A DNA stretch of 64,000 nucleotides, from positions 120,773 through 184,772 of the forward strand of contig BLSF01000072.1 of NCBI GenBank assembly GCA_012862575.1, written 5' to 3'. Shown here piece after piece: positions 21,178 through 31,870 of the stretch; the stretch's first letter is position 1; the number at the start of each line of letters is the position of its first letter. Origin of the DNA: Parietichytrium sp. I65-24A. Lineage: Eukaryota > Sar > Bigyra > Thraustochytrida > Thraustochytriidae. The translations under genes and the position numbers were made by a program. The notes beneath the pieces are model-generated. The model was not told the origin of the DNA. It did not search any database and was given only the letters and a program-made list of their open reading frames with translations.

Positions 21178-22632
21178 TGGACGTCCTCCCAAGCGCCGTC
21201 GCTTGACGAGAGAAAGTCGAGTGCTGCTCGGGAGTGCTCGACCACGAGCCTCTCTAGACCAGCTCGGAGCACCTCTCCCTGTCCGTACTGGTACTCGCAG
21301 CCCAACCCCGAGCAGGGTTTGCAGCCCCTCTTCCCCAAGCTTGAACTTGATACCGCTACTAATCGACCATATACACCTGTGGGGCTGAAGCAGTTCCTAA
21401 TTCATAGAAATAAGGCTTTCTCTCAAGACGATCGCGATCTCGTCTTGCCTTCAATGAGGACCCGCTCAGAGATCATCCACGCGACTCTCAGCCTCAGATG
21501 AGGAGACGAGATCCGGCTATCTCGCAAAAGAGAAACCAGTCTATCTATCAATCAATTAAACAAACAATCAGCCGGGCCTTGGGCTTCGGCAAGCCTTTCA
21601 CTTTGCCAACTTGCAACTTGCTCTTTGCAACGTCTACTTGGAGCCCTTAGAGTGAACTTCAGAATTATAGAATTTAGACTGCCACAACACACCTACCGTC
21701 AGTCGGTCGCCAATCGGTCGCCATCCGTGCTCGCTTTCAAGCCAGCGTCAATTGTTGACCACACTTGTCCGCATTCATCCAAGCAAAACGCGTTCACAGT
21801 CAATCGAACACTCGAGCAAAAGGCGTTACCGTACGGTTTAGATCAACCAAAACTATAAGATAGTCTGCGAATTTGCGTGTAATGAATTGCGAAAGTAATA
21901 CCAAACTCTGTAATTTAAATAGAAACGCATGTAGTACCTCCGTGAGTCAGGTGGCAGAGAGTCATCCTGGTTACAAAGCTGTCCTGTGCATTTTAATTGC
22001 GGCTCAACCAATTACATGCATTTGCGATTTAAGATTTTTCAAATTACCTGTATTTGACTGCTGAAAAAATTTTGCTCTCGGTAAAAAGATTGCTATCTGT
22101 AATCATAGTCCTGGTAAGACATGCTCAACGGCTCTCTCGCGCTGGGCCATCTTAGTGTTAGTTATTACTCACTGTTAGTGGTGTTGCAGGGTCGTGCATG
22201 AAGACAGCCACATGGATGAGCAAACCAAAGGAAAATAGCTCTGCTGCATTCTTCGCAAGTCAGTCAATCGAAAGTCAACCAACAACTCTTGTGTTTGGGA
22301 ATGCCGAGGAGAAATGAAATGAAAAGAGAACGAGCTCGCAATGTTGGCCATGTTTGCTAGTTTAGAAGAACCGGAGTGGATGAAGGGCCACGAGAATCCT
22401 TCGATGCATGAGCGCGGTCGAGTGGTTTTGAGTGATGATGGATCAATTAAATTATTAATCGATCGACTGATTGATTGACTCTCGAATGTTCAATGGACGC
22501 ACGAACGCAGGACTTTAGTTTGTGCTGCGAGATTCAAGGTTGTCAACTACGCAGGGTTGGAGGCACTTCGATAATTCGTAGTCCATAATCTCAGAGGAGG
22601 ACTTTAGAGCGGCTCATATCTTAGCATGTGAT
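21178..22632. other. Divergent intergenic region
   Basis: 1.46 kb between the 5' ends of membrane paralogue B and the EF-hand gene. I see no gene, long repeat or RNA gene in it; it presumably holds both promoters. Confidence 0.55.
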
Positions 22633-24627
22633 ATGACTCTCAGTCGCGCTTGCCTTTATGTCGTTTGTTGTGTACTTGTAGCCAAAGTCTGCGCGGAGTT
22701 TCCCGTGTTAGGAACATTGAACATTCCAGAGCTGTCCAAGGTGAAAGGTCAAAGGGACGAGAAGGAGGACCGGCGCAGGCAACCTTCGCTCGATGCAGAG
22801 CGGGCGAGCAGCATGGGGGCCTCGAGTTCTCGCGATTTCATAAGCGAGCTCCAAAATAAGGATGTGGGGAGGACGCTGAGAGACGCGGTGTTGACCTCGC
22901 GCAACGGGCAGGTATGGAGCAGGACGGAGAGCATGGAGCAGATCTTGGACAGGGTATTCCTGGAGGTTGACAAGGTTGACAACGGAAGTCTAACTCGAAG
23001 TGCATTCTCCAAATGCGCAGTTTTGCTCGACGTGCAAGCGCCTCAAGAATACATCGATGCCGCGTATGATATCCTCGACTCTGATGGCCTGGGTGCCGTT
23101 CCTGTTGCATACGTGTACACGATAATCTTGTACGGCAGCAGCGAGAAGAAAGTGCGCTTTCAGGAGAGTGAAAAGTGCACTGCGCCAGCAATGCGTGCTC
23201 GTAGGATCTCCGCAGACAAAGAACTCAAGAAATGGAGGGTGCAACTAAAAGAATTTGAGACCCACGTCGAAGCCAAGCGGGTGGGCAGGAAACTATCCAA
23301 CCACGAGAAAGGTCTAGCGCAGTGGGATGAAAAGTCTGCAATGTGGGACTCAAGACTGGACAAGGCGGAGGAACGCAAGATGCGGTTACATAGAGGGATC
23401 TTTCCTCCGTCAAATACCATCACGTCTCCGCGGGCGCAGTACAACCACGCTGGGCGACGAATCGCCTCGGGAAAGTCGCACCAGCACATCGGAAATGCTC
23501 GGAGAACTCAGTATCTGGAGGCGGTGGCCAAAGACAGCACGCTCATCGAGCTGCAGGACATTACGCACTTCAACGTGAAAGATCTGGAGAAATTGCGCGA
23601 ACGATTTTTCAACATGGCGATGTCGAGCTCCCTGACTGTGGAGAAGTTTTGCACGTTTCTGACAGCAGAATATCCAGAGCTTGGAGGACACCAGTCCCTA
23701 CTCCTTCGTCTGTTTACGCTGTTTGATACCGACGGAAACGGAACCGTGAGTTTTCAGGAGTTTATCATGGGCCTCACTCGCACCTTGAAGTGCTCAATGG
23801 AAGACAAGATTCACCTCATGTTTTCCTGCATTGACCTGTCATCGGACGGCCGTATCAATTTGCAAGAGTTTACACATGTTATCACAAAGAGCCAAGGAGA
23901 CTTGCAAGCAAGCATCGCATATGCGCGGGACTTCTTTTCGTACCTCGATAAGGATAACAGTGGCACAATATCGTTGGACGAGTTTAAAAAGGCCCTCCAA
24001 TCAAACCCAAAGCTGTTCAAAAGTCTTCTTCGCGCATTGCCACTGCCTTCACACGCATTTGAGGTCGTGGAGGAGCTGCAGGGCTCTTCGCAGGGTTCGC
24101 TTGGAAACGCTTTCAACCTGGAAAACCTCAAGAAGGTGTACAAGGAGTATGCTGCGATCAACAAGCGCTCTAAGCGCAGAGCGCGCCCCATGTCCCGCGA
24201 TGACTTTAGGCACATCATGGGCAAACACTTTGGTCTACAGCGTCTGGACGAACTGAAGCTGCTGGATCGACTCTTTGACACATTTGACACTGACCAGAGC
24301 AACAGCGTATCATTCGAAGAGATCCTGCGTGGTTTAAGCTTGATGATAAACCAGCGCAGTGAAACGGATGAGGAATCTGAGCAAGCTCTGGACTTTTACT
24401 TTGATCTCTTCGATTCGGATGAGTCCGGCACGCTTTTTGACTCGGATATTAAGGACATTCTGGCTGCAAGCGAGGACCAGCTTCGCGCCGAATTTCATCA
24501 AACGCAGGCACTCTTGCAAAAGATGCAAAAGAACTCCGCTCAAAATGCAGTCACAGAACAGGAGTTCAAGGCTCTTTCGGAAACTTATCCTGAACTTCTC
24601 CAGCTCGTGCGCCAGAACATGCGGTAG
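22633..24627 (+). CDS. Secreted or lumenal multi-EF-hand calcium-binding protein
   Basis: 664 aa from ATG. It begins with a signal peptide (MTLSRACLYVVCCVLVAKVCA). Five clear EF-hand loops start near residues 365 (DTDGNGTVSFQEF, canonical), 401 (DLSSDGRINLQEF), 439 (DKDNSGTISLDEF), 552 (DTDQSNSVSFEEI) and 594 (DSDESGTLFDSDI). A degenerate one lies near 110 (VDKVDNGSLTRSAF). A basic coiled-coil region (about 180-270) links the N-terminal hand to the cluster. The C-terminus (RQNMR) has no KDEL/HDEL, so secretion or a vesicular location is more likely than ER retention. It could be a calcium buffer or sensor; no enzymatic domain is visible. Confidence 0.85.
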   Translation: MTLSRACLYVVCCVLVAKVCAEFPVLGTLNIPELSKVKGQRDEKEDRRRQPSLDAERASSMGASSSRDFISELQNKDVGRTLRDAVLTSRNGQVWSRTESMEQILDRVFLEVDKVDNGSLTRSAFSKCAVLLDVQAPQEYIDAAYDILDSDGLGAVPVAYVYTIILYGSSEKKVRFQESEKCTAPAMRARRISADKELKKWRVQLKEFETHVEAKRVGRKLSNHEKGLAQWDEKSAMWDSRLDKAEERKMRLHRGIFPPSNTITSPRAQYNHAGRRIASGKSHQHIGNARRTQYLEAVAKDSTLIELQDITHFNVKDLEKLRERFFNMAMSSSLTVEKFCTFLTAEYPELGGHQSLLLRLFTLFDTDGNGTVSFQEFIMGLTRTLKCSMEDKIHLMFSCIDLSSDGRINLQEFTHVITKSQGDLQASIAYARDFFSYLDKDNSGTISLDEFKKALQSNPKLFKSLLRALPLPSHAFEVVEELQGSSQGSLGNAFNLENLKKVYKEYAAINKRSKRRARPMSRDDFRHIMGKHFGLQRLDELKLLDRLFDTFDTDQSNSVSFEEILRGLSLMINQRSETDEESEQALDFYFDLFDSDESGTLFDSDIKDILAASEDQLRAEFHQTQALLQKMQKNSAQNAVTEQEFKALSETYPELLQLVRQNMR

Positions 24628-24811
24628 TGGCGCATAAATCGTCCAGGACCAGGTTGAACCATGCCTTGGCATTTGAGTTTTCTATCGAGAAATGAAAAGA
24701 TGATGTAAATTTTTTTGTGTGAAAGTTGTGAAAGGATAATATGTGTACAAGTGAAAAAGAACCGAATCTGCATGACTCGATTTTACTGTTAACTCCGAGA
24801 TGCGCGCCACG

Positions 24812-25489
24812 CTATACTTGAGCGATCGATGCGTTCGCAAACTTTTGATCACTTCCCGAGCGCACGACTTGAATGCCGGAAGGAGACGAGTTCTGCGGCT
24901 GGCTACTATTGCTCTGGACAACTATGCATCGCCGCTGGGGTGAAAGCTCTACCATCTCGCCCTCATTACTGGCATCGAAGAGTTGCGCAGGGGTGTCAAC
25001 GATGTCATCGCGAAAGTACAAGAGCAGAAAGCAAAAGAGGGAGTACAGCACAAATAAAAGTGCGGCCATTGCCGCAGCACCTTCGATGATCAACTTGAAC
25101 TCTAAGGTCAGAGCACCTGCCTGGACTTCCTTGGCAGCGATGGCTTCTTCCTTTTCAATACTGACTTCCGAGTAATCGACAGCTCGAACTAGAAACCAAT
25201 TGGCTAGCATGAACGACACTCCGGCGAACCCGCCAACAGCTAGTCGTGTCCTGTGCCTTCTGAGAATTGATGCTCCAGCGACACTCAACAAGGCACACAA
25301 GAACAGCTGCCATCCCGCAGCGAACTTTGCTGAGCGCGCCGTCTTTGCGCACAGCTTGAGCGGCTGCGCAGCGCAATCACTCAGAAAGCTCGCATCCACC
25401 TTGAAGCTTAAACCCACGAAGAAGAAGAGCGCCAGCTGGCACAGCAGCCAAAGGCAGACCAGTCCGCCAGATTTTGAGCACCCGGCCAT
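24812..25489 (-). CDS. Small four-helix membrane protein, unknown
   Basis: 225 aa from ATG at 25489 (three codons inside the open frame, which otherwise begins at GTG). Four hydrophobic segments lie at about 10-30, 58-75, 83-103 and 138-163, with a Cys-containing first extracellular-type loop (DCAAQPLKLC) as in claudin- or tetraspan-like proteins. The ~60-residue C-terminal tail is polar (Ser/Gln/Asn). I cannot assign a family. It converges on the EF-hand gene with a 184-bp gap. Confidence 0.7.
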   Translation of the reverse strand: MAGCSKSGGLVCLWLLCQLALFFFVGLSFKVDASFLSDCAAQPLKLCAKTARSAKFAAGWQLFLCALLSVAGASILRRHRTRLAVGGFAGVSFMLANWFLVRAVDYSEVSIEKEEAIAAKEVQAGALTLEFKLIIEGAAAMAALLFVLYSLFCFLLLYFRDDIVDTPAQLFDASNEGEMVELSPQRRCIVVQSNSSQPQNSSPSGIQVVRSGSDQKFANASIAQV

Positions 25490-26667
25490 GCTTGCCACGA
25501 TTCAGATCCTTACTGCCAGAGCCCAGTCAGTTCAAATCCGCAAATCCAGCGAGCAACCACGTGGACCAGAAATCGCCGACCATCAATTGACAGGCCGATA
25601 TGCCTGCGAGAGCCCAGTTCGCACTTTCTTATCCCAGCGACGGCTATATTCACATATCCACTGTACACGGCGGGCCCTTCGTTTATATCGTATTGCGATA
25701 CCAATCGCAACTCAGCCGGCGCGATCCAACTCAGAGCAATTGACTTCGCCAACAGATCGTACCAGCCGTAACCTATCAAGACCAAAGACTTTGATGAACC
25801 CAGCCTCCAAAGCGGTATCGAAAACAATTCTCCCAACGCCGCACCTTTGACAATCCGCACTCGTCGAGCACTTTGCAGCCACGGCAATCAACGCGCACCT
25901 ACGTACATACGTACGTTCTTATGTTCTTACGTTCGTATATTCTTACGTTCGACTTGCAAGAAATTTGCGCAATCCACTTTTTGACTCGCTATGCTTCACT
26001 CTCCGCACCCCACACCTGCGACGGTGCAGTCGTCTGTCTGCCCAACAGCCTTGCAAAGCGCCGAGCTACTGTACAATTAGGCGTTTTAATAGCTATCAAA
26101 TTTGACGATTTACGAGTTCGGGGACTACTTGAGAGAGAGCGAGGACACTTTGTTCTGACGCCTTCTTGTTTCGATGGAAGTCAAACATTAAAGCAGCACG
26201 CCGGGGGGGGTATTACTGTCTACCTTTAAATAGTAGAATTAAGTACCGTGCGCACGACCTGCTTTAACTCGCCGAGAGAACTTGGGAGAGTTGAGAGCCA
26301 GTGGCCACTCTTAAGATAGTGCTAAGGAAGCGGTCTCAGAAACGATGGATGGGTATATAGCGAAACGCCTAGTAGTGGATCATGGGAGAAGGAATGTTAG
26401 TTAGCGTTTAAGGTAGGGTATCTTATTTGTACTTGTTGCTTCTCTTTCTTCTGAGGAGATTGATCTTCTCACAACATCTTCCAACTCCTCGACTTATAGT
26501 ACAGCATTATGACTACCATACGCCCCCTTATTGGAGTGTTAAAAATTTAGCCTAGCTTCATCCGCTTCGTTACCACCGCTCTAAGGAGGTCACTCACTTC
26601 ACTCACAACCGTTCGCTAATGTTCGCTAACTACATAGAACAAATTACTTGCACGATAGAGCTAGCTA

Positions 26668-26679
26668 GTACTCGAGTAC
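26668..26679. promoter_or_regulatory. 12-bp perfect palindrome GTACTCGAGTAC, copy 1
   Basis: Identical to the sites at 44883-44894 and 45069-45080. Such a specific 12-mer is not expected three times by chance in 64 kb. Confidence 0.4.
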
Positions 26680-27965
26680 CGCACTTTCCAAAACGAGCGC
26701 AGATTTCCAGTTAGATAGCGAATGAGTTAGTAAGAGCTGGTAGATCTTAACTGAAGTAGTAGCGGTCGCTGTGGGAGTGGTACTATGAGAAAGAGTGGAG
26801 TACTGCTAGAAGAGTGGAAGATGAAGCTTGGATCCGCCATGCTTCAATCAAATTGCTCTTGAAAAATAATTTTTGAAATGTTTTGTTCAATGAATAGTGT
26901 TTGAATGTTTGAGCATTCTCAATGAACATGTGGACATAATTCATTCTTCCATCGTCATGATGACCATGACTTGACGATCCCATTGCTGCAAAAGAGCCAA
27001 TCAATTCATCGGGATCTTCGAACATCTCTATGAACTGGAATGTCAAGCACCATCGAAACAGAGATTTACTTTGCACATTCTTGCACAATGACTATTTTGA
27101 CTGTTAGCCCACCCTGATTGATCAAGAAGAACGTGTGAAAGTTGTGATCTTTTCCAATTCATACCGATCCGAATTCCGATCCTTCTGCGATCAGGCCTGC
27201 GATGATGAAGTAAGTCACGGTACGTGCGCTCAAGAAGTTTACCGGCAGTGAGTGTACTAGTATGTCGAGTACTGTACTCTGCTTCAAAAAAGAGCGAATT
27301 CAACTTGCCACTCTTGCAACTTGAACTTTGAAAGATAAAACTGACAGTCCAGTACTTAATCGTTTTAGTTACTGCGGAGCCTACAGAGACTTTGTCTCTA
27401 TATATTATGTAGTCAATGATAGGGACCTCTATGCACCATTCTACTATTCATCATATACATCATGCTGACGCCAGCGCAGCTAGTTTTGCCTAATATCATG
27501 CAATACCTATAAACAATATCGTCAGCATCACGCAATCGTGTTGATCGGAGATGCAGTGCTCCGGGACTGTTAGCATATTCTTAGTATCTCAATTACCCGA
27601 GAAGATTTGCCTTTACTGAAGAGCGGAGCAGTGCGCGAGTACCGGTAACCGAGTACTATTACCCGCTAGCTGTGGGTGTCGGACATACTTGACATACTCG
27701 ACATACTCGACCGCGCGAAGTATTGAACAGGTGAATTGGGTTCCGCAGGCGCAGGCGTTAGGTTAGGACACGTGGGAGAGAGAAGAGAGAAAGAGAGAGA
27801 GAGAGAGGAATAGATAAGTCGGCCATTTCCGAGCTCGAAAACGGTGAAGAGAGTGAAGAGCTAGCTAGTTAGCTAGCCAAGTGCCAGCGCTGAGGCTGGG
27901 AGAAGGCAAAGGTAGGTAGGTGGCGTGCGTTGCGTTGCGTTCTGAAGGGAAAAGTGTCGATCATG

Positions 27966-27985
27966 CCACGTGAAATTTCACGTGG
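27966..27985. promoter_or_regulatory. 20-bp perfect palindrome with two CACGTG boxes
   Basis: CCACGTGAAATTTCACGTGG is self-complementary over all 20 bases and carries two E-box/G-box cores. A further CACGTG lies at 27769-27774. It is about 200 bp upstream of the CBS gene ATG, a likely binding site for a dimeric bHLH or bZIP factor. Confidence 0.5.
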
Positions 27986-28130
27986 TTTAATTAATGCTGG
28001 CGAGAGTGGGTTGTGTTACATTATATACAACCTGTGCGAGACTCTTCTTCATTTCTTTGGTTTTGATATGGCAGTGTGGGTTCCAGTGTTGCTGACGACA
28101 AGTGTGTGAAACGTTTTACAATCGCGAATG

Positions 28131-28165
28131 TGAATTGTGAATTGTGAATTGTGAATTGTGAATTG
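28131..28165. repeat. (TGAATTG)5 heptamer repeat
   Basis: Five perfect TGAATTG units ending 20 bp before the CBS protein ATG. Two units of the same heptamer lie at 40805-40818 upstream of LTV1. Confidence 0.85.
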
Positions 28166-28184
28166 AAATGGTTTGTTCTGCGCC

Positions 28185-29186
28185 ATGCGGATAGGGCGAA
28201 ACATGAGCAGGCATATTAGAGATATCGTGCTGGGGTCCTCGGTGAGCGATGTGATCACGCCGTTGCCGCCACTGGCCGCTGTAGAGCCATCTGACAGTCT
28301 GCTTGATGCATGCGATGTGCTTGCGCAGCGACGAGTTAGCTCCGTTCCAGTGGTGAATAAGGGCGACTCGTCAAAGCACGGTGGGGAAGAGGGCGAAGAA
28401 TCTGACTGCAACTTTGATAGCAATGGTTGCGCAGGAGTTGTTGACTTCAGCGACGCGGTGGCGTTACTGTTGAAAGCCGATTGGTCGGGACATGCTGCAG
28501 ACGGGTGGAAGTCCTTGGCGTCCATCTCGGTGGGCGACGTTGTAGGCCTCTCCGAGCGTGCCGCGCCAGTGGCGTTAAAACCGTCCATGCCACTTGTTGA
28601 AGCCCTTCTGACAATGCGCGACGGGCGACTCCGCCGCGCACTAGTGACTGATGACGATGACTGCTCCTGTAAGATCGCCGCGGTGTTGGCGCCGTCCACA
28701 ATAGTCAGATATGTTGTGAAGGAACTAAAAGGACGGGACGACGCACTCATGGCGCGAACAGTAGAGGATCTGTCTCTTGGGTGTTCTCCGGTGGAAAGCG
28801 TGAAGAAGACGCAAACTTTGCTCGAAGCAATGCACTCCATGCACGTTGGTGGGCATTCTGTTGTTGCGGTAACTGAGCCAGGCACCGGGGCGTTGGTGGG
28901 GTCCATTAGCGTAAGTGACATAAAGTCAGTCTTTCAGGCAAGACGATTCGGAATCCTTGTGCAATCTTGTTGGTCCTACATCGTGGACGCTCGGGAAAAG
29001 GCAGATACAGAGGTCTTTCCTTTCTTTGGTGTCCAAGCGCATGACACGCTCCAGACTGTCGTTTCGAAATTGCTGGCCACAAATGTGCACCATCTCTATG
29101 TAGTTAATTCTAGGATGCAGCCAGAGCGCGTTATCTCTTTTGGAGATGTCTGTGCAGCCTTTTACGAGGATTGTGTGGACGAATGA
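28185..29186 (+). CDS. CBS-domain protein, AMPK-gamma/SNF4-like
   Basis: 333 aa from ATG at 28185; an earlier ATG at 28168 is out of frame. The sequence shows CBS-type motifs in two Bateman pairs: VSDVITPLPPLAAVEPSDSL with SSVPVVN near the start, VSMPL-type strands and RRALV mid-protein, SVKKTQTLLEAMHSMHVGGH with LVGSISVSDIKS, and a last repeat HDTLQTVVSKLLATNVHHLYVV ending in ISFGDVC. An acidic Gly/Ser insert sits inside the first repeat. CBS pairs bind adenosine nucleotides and regulate partner enzymes. No catalytic domain is present, so a regulatory subunit role is inferred. A heptamer repeat and the double-CACGTG palindrome lie upstream. Confidence 0.8.
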   Translation: MRIGRNMSRHIRDIVLGSSVSDVITPLPPLAAVEPSDSLLDACDVLAQRRVSSVPVVNKGDSSKHGGEEGEESDCNFDSNGCAGVVDFSDAVALLLKADWSGHAADGWKSLASISVGDVVGLSERAAPVALKPSMPLVEALLTMRDGRLRRALVTDDDDCSCKIAAVLAPSTIVRYVVKELKGRDDALMARTVEDLSLGCSPVESVKKTQTLLEAMHSMHVGGHSVVAVTEPGTGALVGSISVSDIKSVFQARRFGILVQSCWSYIVDAREKADTEVFPFFGVQAHDTLQTVVSKLLATNVHHLYVVNSRMQPERVISFGDVCAAFYEDCVDE

Positions 29187-29514
29187 TGTTTTATTGAGTT
29201 TTCGCTGTATTTGGATTTCCCTTTTTCGAGCACCGCAACCACGCAACGTTAAACAAAAAACCTGAGTTGACAGTGGACAAGGAGAGAAAGAAAAGGACAA
29301 GAGAGAAGAATACTTGATTTCGACAGCAGGTTTTTTGTTGCCCTCGCATTCTCCGTTCGTATATAAATTGTTTGCATACTCATTTTCTCTGCGAGAGAGT
29401 ACTTGTGCGCTAGGTCATTCACGCCATCGATAGCTTACCATTTTGAATCACAGGAGAAGAAGAAAAGGACTCTGCTTGCCAGCCCTACTTCTTTCTTGAA
29501 ACTAAATTCTCCGC
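29187..29514. other. Convergent intergenic region
   Basis: 328 bp between the CBS and RFC5 stop codons; nothing recognised. Confidence 0.6.
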
Positions 29515-30646
29515 TCATTCGTCAATTTCCATCTCTGCAGGATTTGAGCTCTCCTTGAATGCGAGGTTCTTTTCAATGTTTACTCGAGCCAAGAAGAACG
29601 CGCCAACAAGAGATCCAAGCTGGAGCTGCTCCGAGGTCCCGGTAGCAAGGGCGTATTCAATTTCGGACATGCTCTTCAGAAGCTGGATGCGCACAGCGGG
29701 AGGCAATCTGACAGCAATGAGGTGCTCGTGTAGAAACGTGATGATGTCCAGGAGCGCAATCCCGTTCTCGACCTGAACTGCTCGAATAGTCTTGAATGCA
29801 TCTTTCACAGACATGTTTAGAAGAGCATCTCTGCAAATCTTAATGTCATTCTCTGTCGGCATTCCTGTGCACCGGTACACCCCTTCTTCAGTTACCTTTT
29901 GGTCGAATGCCAACGCCGTGGACTGCATAATGTTTAGAATCTTACGCATGTCTCCCTTCCCAAGCGTAAGAACAGCCTTTAGGCCGCCATCCGTCAACTC
30001 GACGTTCTCCTTTTCCACAATCTCCTTGACCCTCTGGACAACCAAGTGAGTTTTGAGCGGCGCGAAGCGAAAGCGGGTGCATCGAGACTGCAAGGCCGGG
30101 ATAAGCTTGGAGGCATAGTTGCAAATCAAACAAAACCGTGTGTTCGAAGAGTATTTCTAGAGCAAGTCATCAAGCGAAAATCAGATCATGGAAGCGTTAG
30201 CCAGAGCAACCCACATGACAAGCAGCCGAGCGCCCGTGCCAACCAACCGCTCACTTTCCCCAACGTACCTCAATCACTCTTCTTAGCGCCATCTGCGCAT
30301 CTTTCGTCATATTATCGCACTCATCCAGGATCACCAGCTTGGTCCCGGACGCAAACAGCTTGCGAGTGCCCGCAAAGCTCTGAATCTCATTTCGCACCAC
30401 ATCAATTCCTCTCGCATCGGACGCATTCAGCTCCAGCACCATCGTGCTCACCTTGCTCCCATACATTTCCCGCGCCACCGCCAAGATCGTCGACGTCTTT
30501 CCCGTGCCCGGTGGACCGTAAAACAAAAGATGCGGAAGACGATTAGCGTCCACCAGTCTGCGGATCGTCAGCACTATGTCATCTTGCGCCACAAGATCTG
30601 CCAATGTGCTTGGCCGGTACCTCTCTATCCATGGCAATGTCTCCAT
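29515..30646 (-). CDS. RFC5: Replication factor C subunit 5 (yeast Rfc3)
   Basis: Two exons: 30646-30269 and 30156-29515, with a 112-nt intron (GTACGT...CTAG) joining VIE to KYSSNTRFCLICNY exactly as in known RFC5. Product 339 aa, close to yeast Rfc3 (340). Start ATG at 30646 gives METLPWIERYRP, the conserved RFC N-terminus; an upstream GTG would add 25 basic residues. Walker A GPPGTGKT is at residues 44-51, Walker B is LVILDECD (DEAD in most species), and the SRC arginine-finger motif occurs in LQSRCTRFRF. It is a nuclear subunit of the AAA+ clamp loader that places PCNA on primed DNA. The C-terminus ends in an acidic MEIDE tail. Confidence 0.96.
30157..30268 (-). other. Intron of RFC5
   Basis: 112 nt, GTACGT...CTAG, phase 0; removal restores the conserved VIEKYSSNTRFCLICNY segment. 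Confidence 0.92.
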
Positions 30647-31870
30647 CTCGACCGATAGATACTCTCTCTTCTGATTTTGCCTTTTTACCTTTTTGCCGTT
30701 TCGCCGTTTCGTTAGAGGCACGGGGTAGGGTTGCCTAGTGTGGACTGTGGTTCCTGAGGGGACCGGGAGAGCGGGAGAGGGGTGTCCGCGGACGTTTCAG
30801 CGCGCCGGGTTGTGTGGGAGGGATTTCGTTTTTGAATTTTTGAACGGGGGAACAGAAAGGAACGAATTTGAAGTTCGGAGAACTTGGGGGGATCCCATTA
30901 GCTAGTTGCCTACGGAGCAACTAGAGGCATCAACTACACATTCACTTATTTGACTCTTGCTTTGTACCAGTAGCTAAAGGCTTTAGCGCATAGTGCTTTG
31001 TACTGGTGCGACTAGTAATATTACCAATAGTGCTTGTACAGGTATACTACCCATTGGATACATTACGTTACTCAACTAGCTATTTATATAGGCGTTAGTT
31101 AGGCTCAGGCATTAATGGATGAAGGTGTCACTTCTAGCTAGCTAGGACGTGAAGAATTGGGTGATGCATGGTTTTGCTCAAATCAAATTTCACGAGCTAG
31201 TAGCCCAAAGCCGATGTATTGCCACGGACCGCCCAGGTCACTCAACTCCTCTCGGCCGGAGAACGCATGCACGGCACGCTCGCCACGCTCGCCATCGCAC
31301 ACATTTTGTTGCACAACACAACACATCACATCACATCACTGCACTGCCTCTCGCCCGGACCAACTCCTATAGTATACCCTATCAGGACTACCGAAAAGGT
31401 CCGTTCACGGCGATTGGAGCTGAGCTTGAAGTTTAGTTGGGCGCCGTCTCATGCATATATACATGTACATATGTATATTGTTGTAATGTGCGCACTGCCA
31501 AAAATCGCTCTCGAGTCCATCGCTTCCAAGTTGGAGCGTGGCACTGGAAAGAAACAATACTTTCGGCCATCTCGTTTGCTCCTTTCCCTTTCCGTTTGAC
31601 TTGGGGCTCATCGCCGGACGGAGCATTCATTGCTGTCGAGTCGGGTCAGATCAGGTCAGGTCGGGACCTTTGGACGTCGGCAGTGGTGGCCACTGTTGTT
31701 GGGAGATAGATTTGAAAGCCGTGGGCAGAAAAAGGTGTGACTGCCATTCTCTTCGTCTTTGTCTTCTTGTTCTTCGTCTTCTTGCTCATTTTGCTTCTTT
31801 TGCTGTTGCTGTTGCTGTTGCTGCTGCAAGCGGTCGCGGACGCGGTCCTGAGGATGCGAGCGGGGTGAAA
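30647..31870. other. Divergent intergenic region
   Basis: 1.2 kb between RFC5 and the LisH-like gene. It has CTAG-rich clusters (30895-30925, 31134-31144) and a CACAACACATCACATC repeat (31308-31340). ORFs here are short and mutually overlapping; no gene accepted. Confidence 0.55.

Larger units (their letters stand above)
25490..28184. other. Divergent intergenic region with palindromes and short repeats
   Basis: 2.7 kb. It contains the 12-bp palindrome at 26668-26679, GTACTGTAC motifs near 27263, a (TACTCGACA)n stretch near 27690-27715, GA-rich repeats (27780-27808), AGCT/CTAG clusters (27860-27878), the 20-bp palindrome at 27966-27985 and the 7-bp repeat before the CBS gene. Minus ORFs at 26783-27088 and 27043-27303 have some protein-like stretches but no start context or family match. 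Confidence 0.5.

Noticed and set aside
26783-27303. Two overlapping minus ORFs with protein-like patches
   Set aside because: No ATG context, splice signals or family resemblance strong enough to call a gene.
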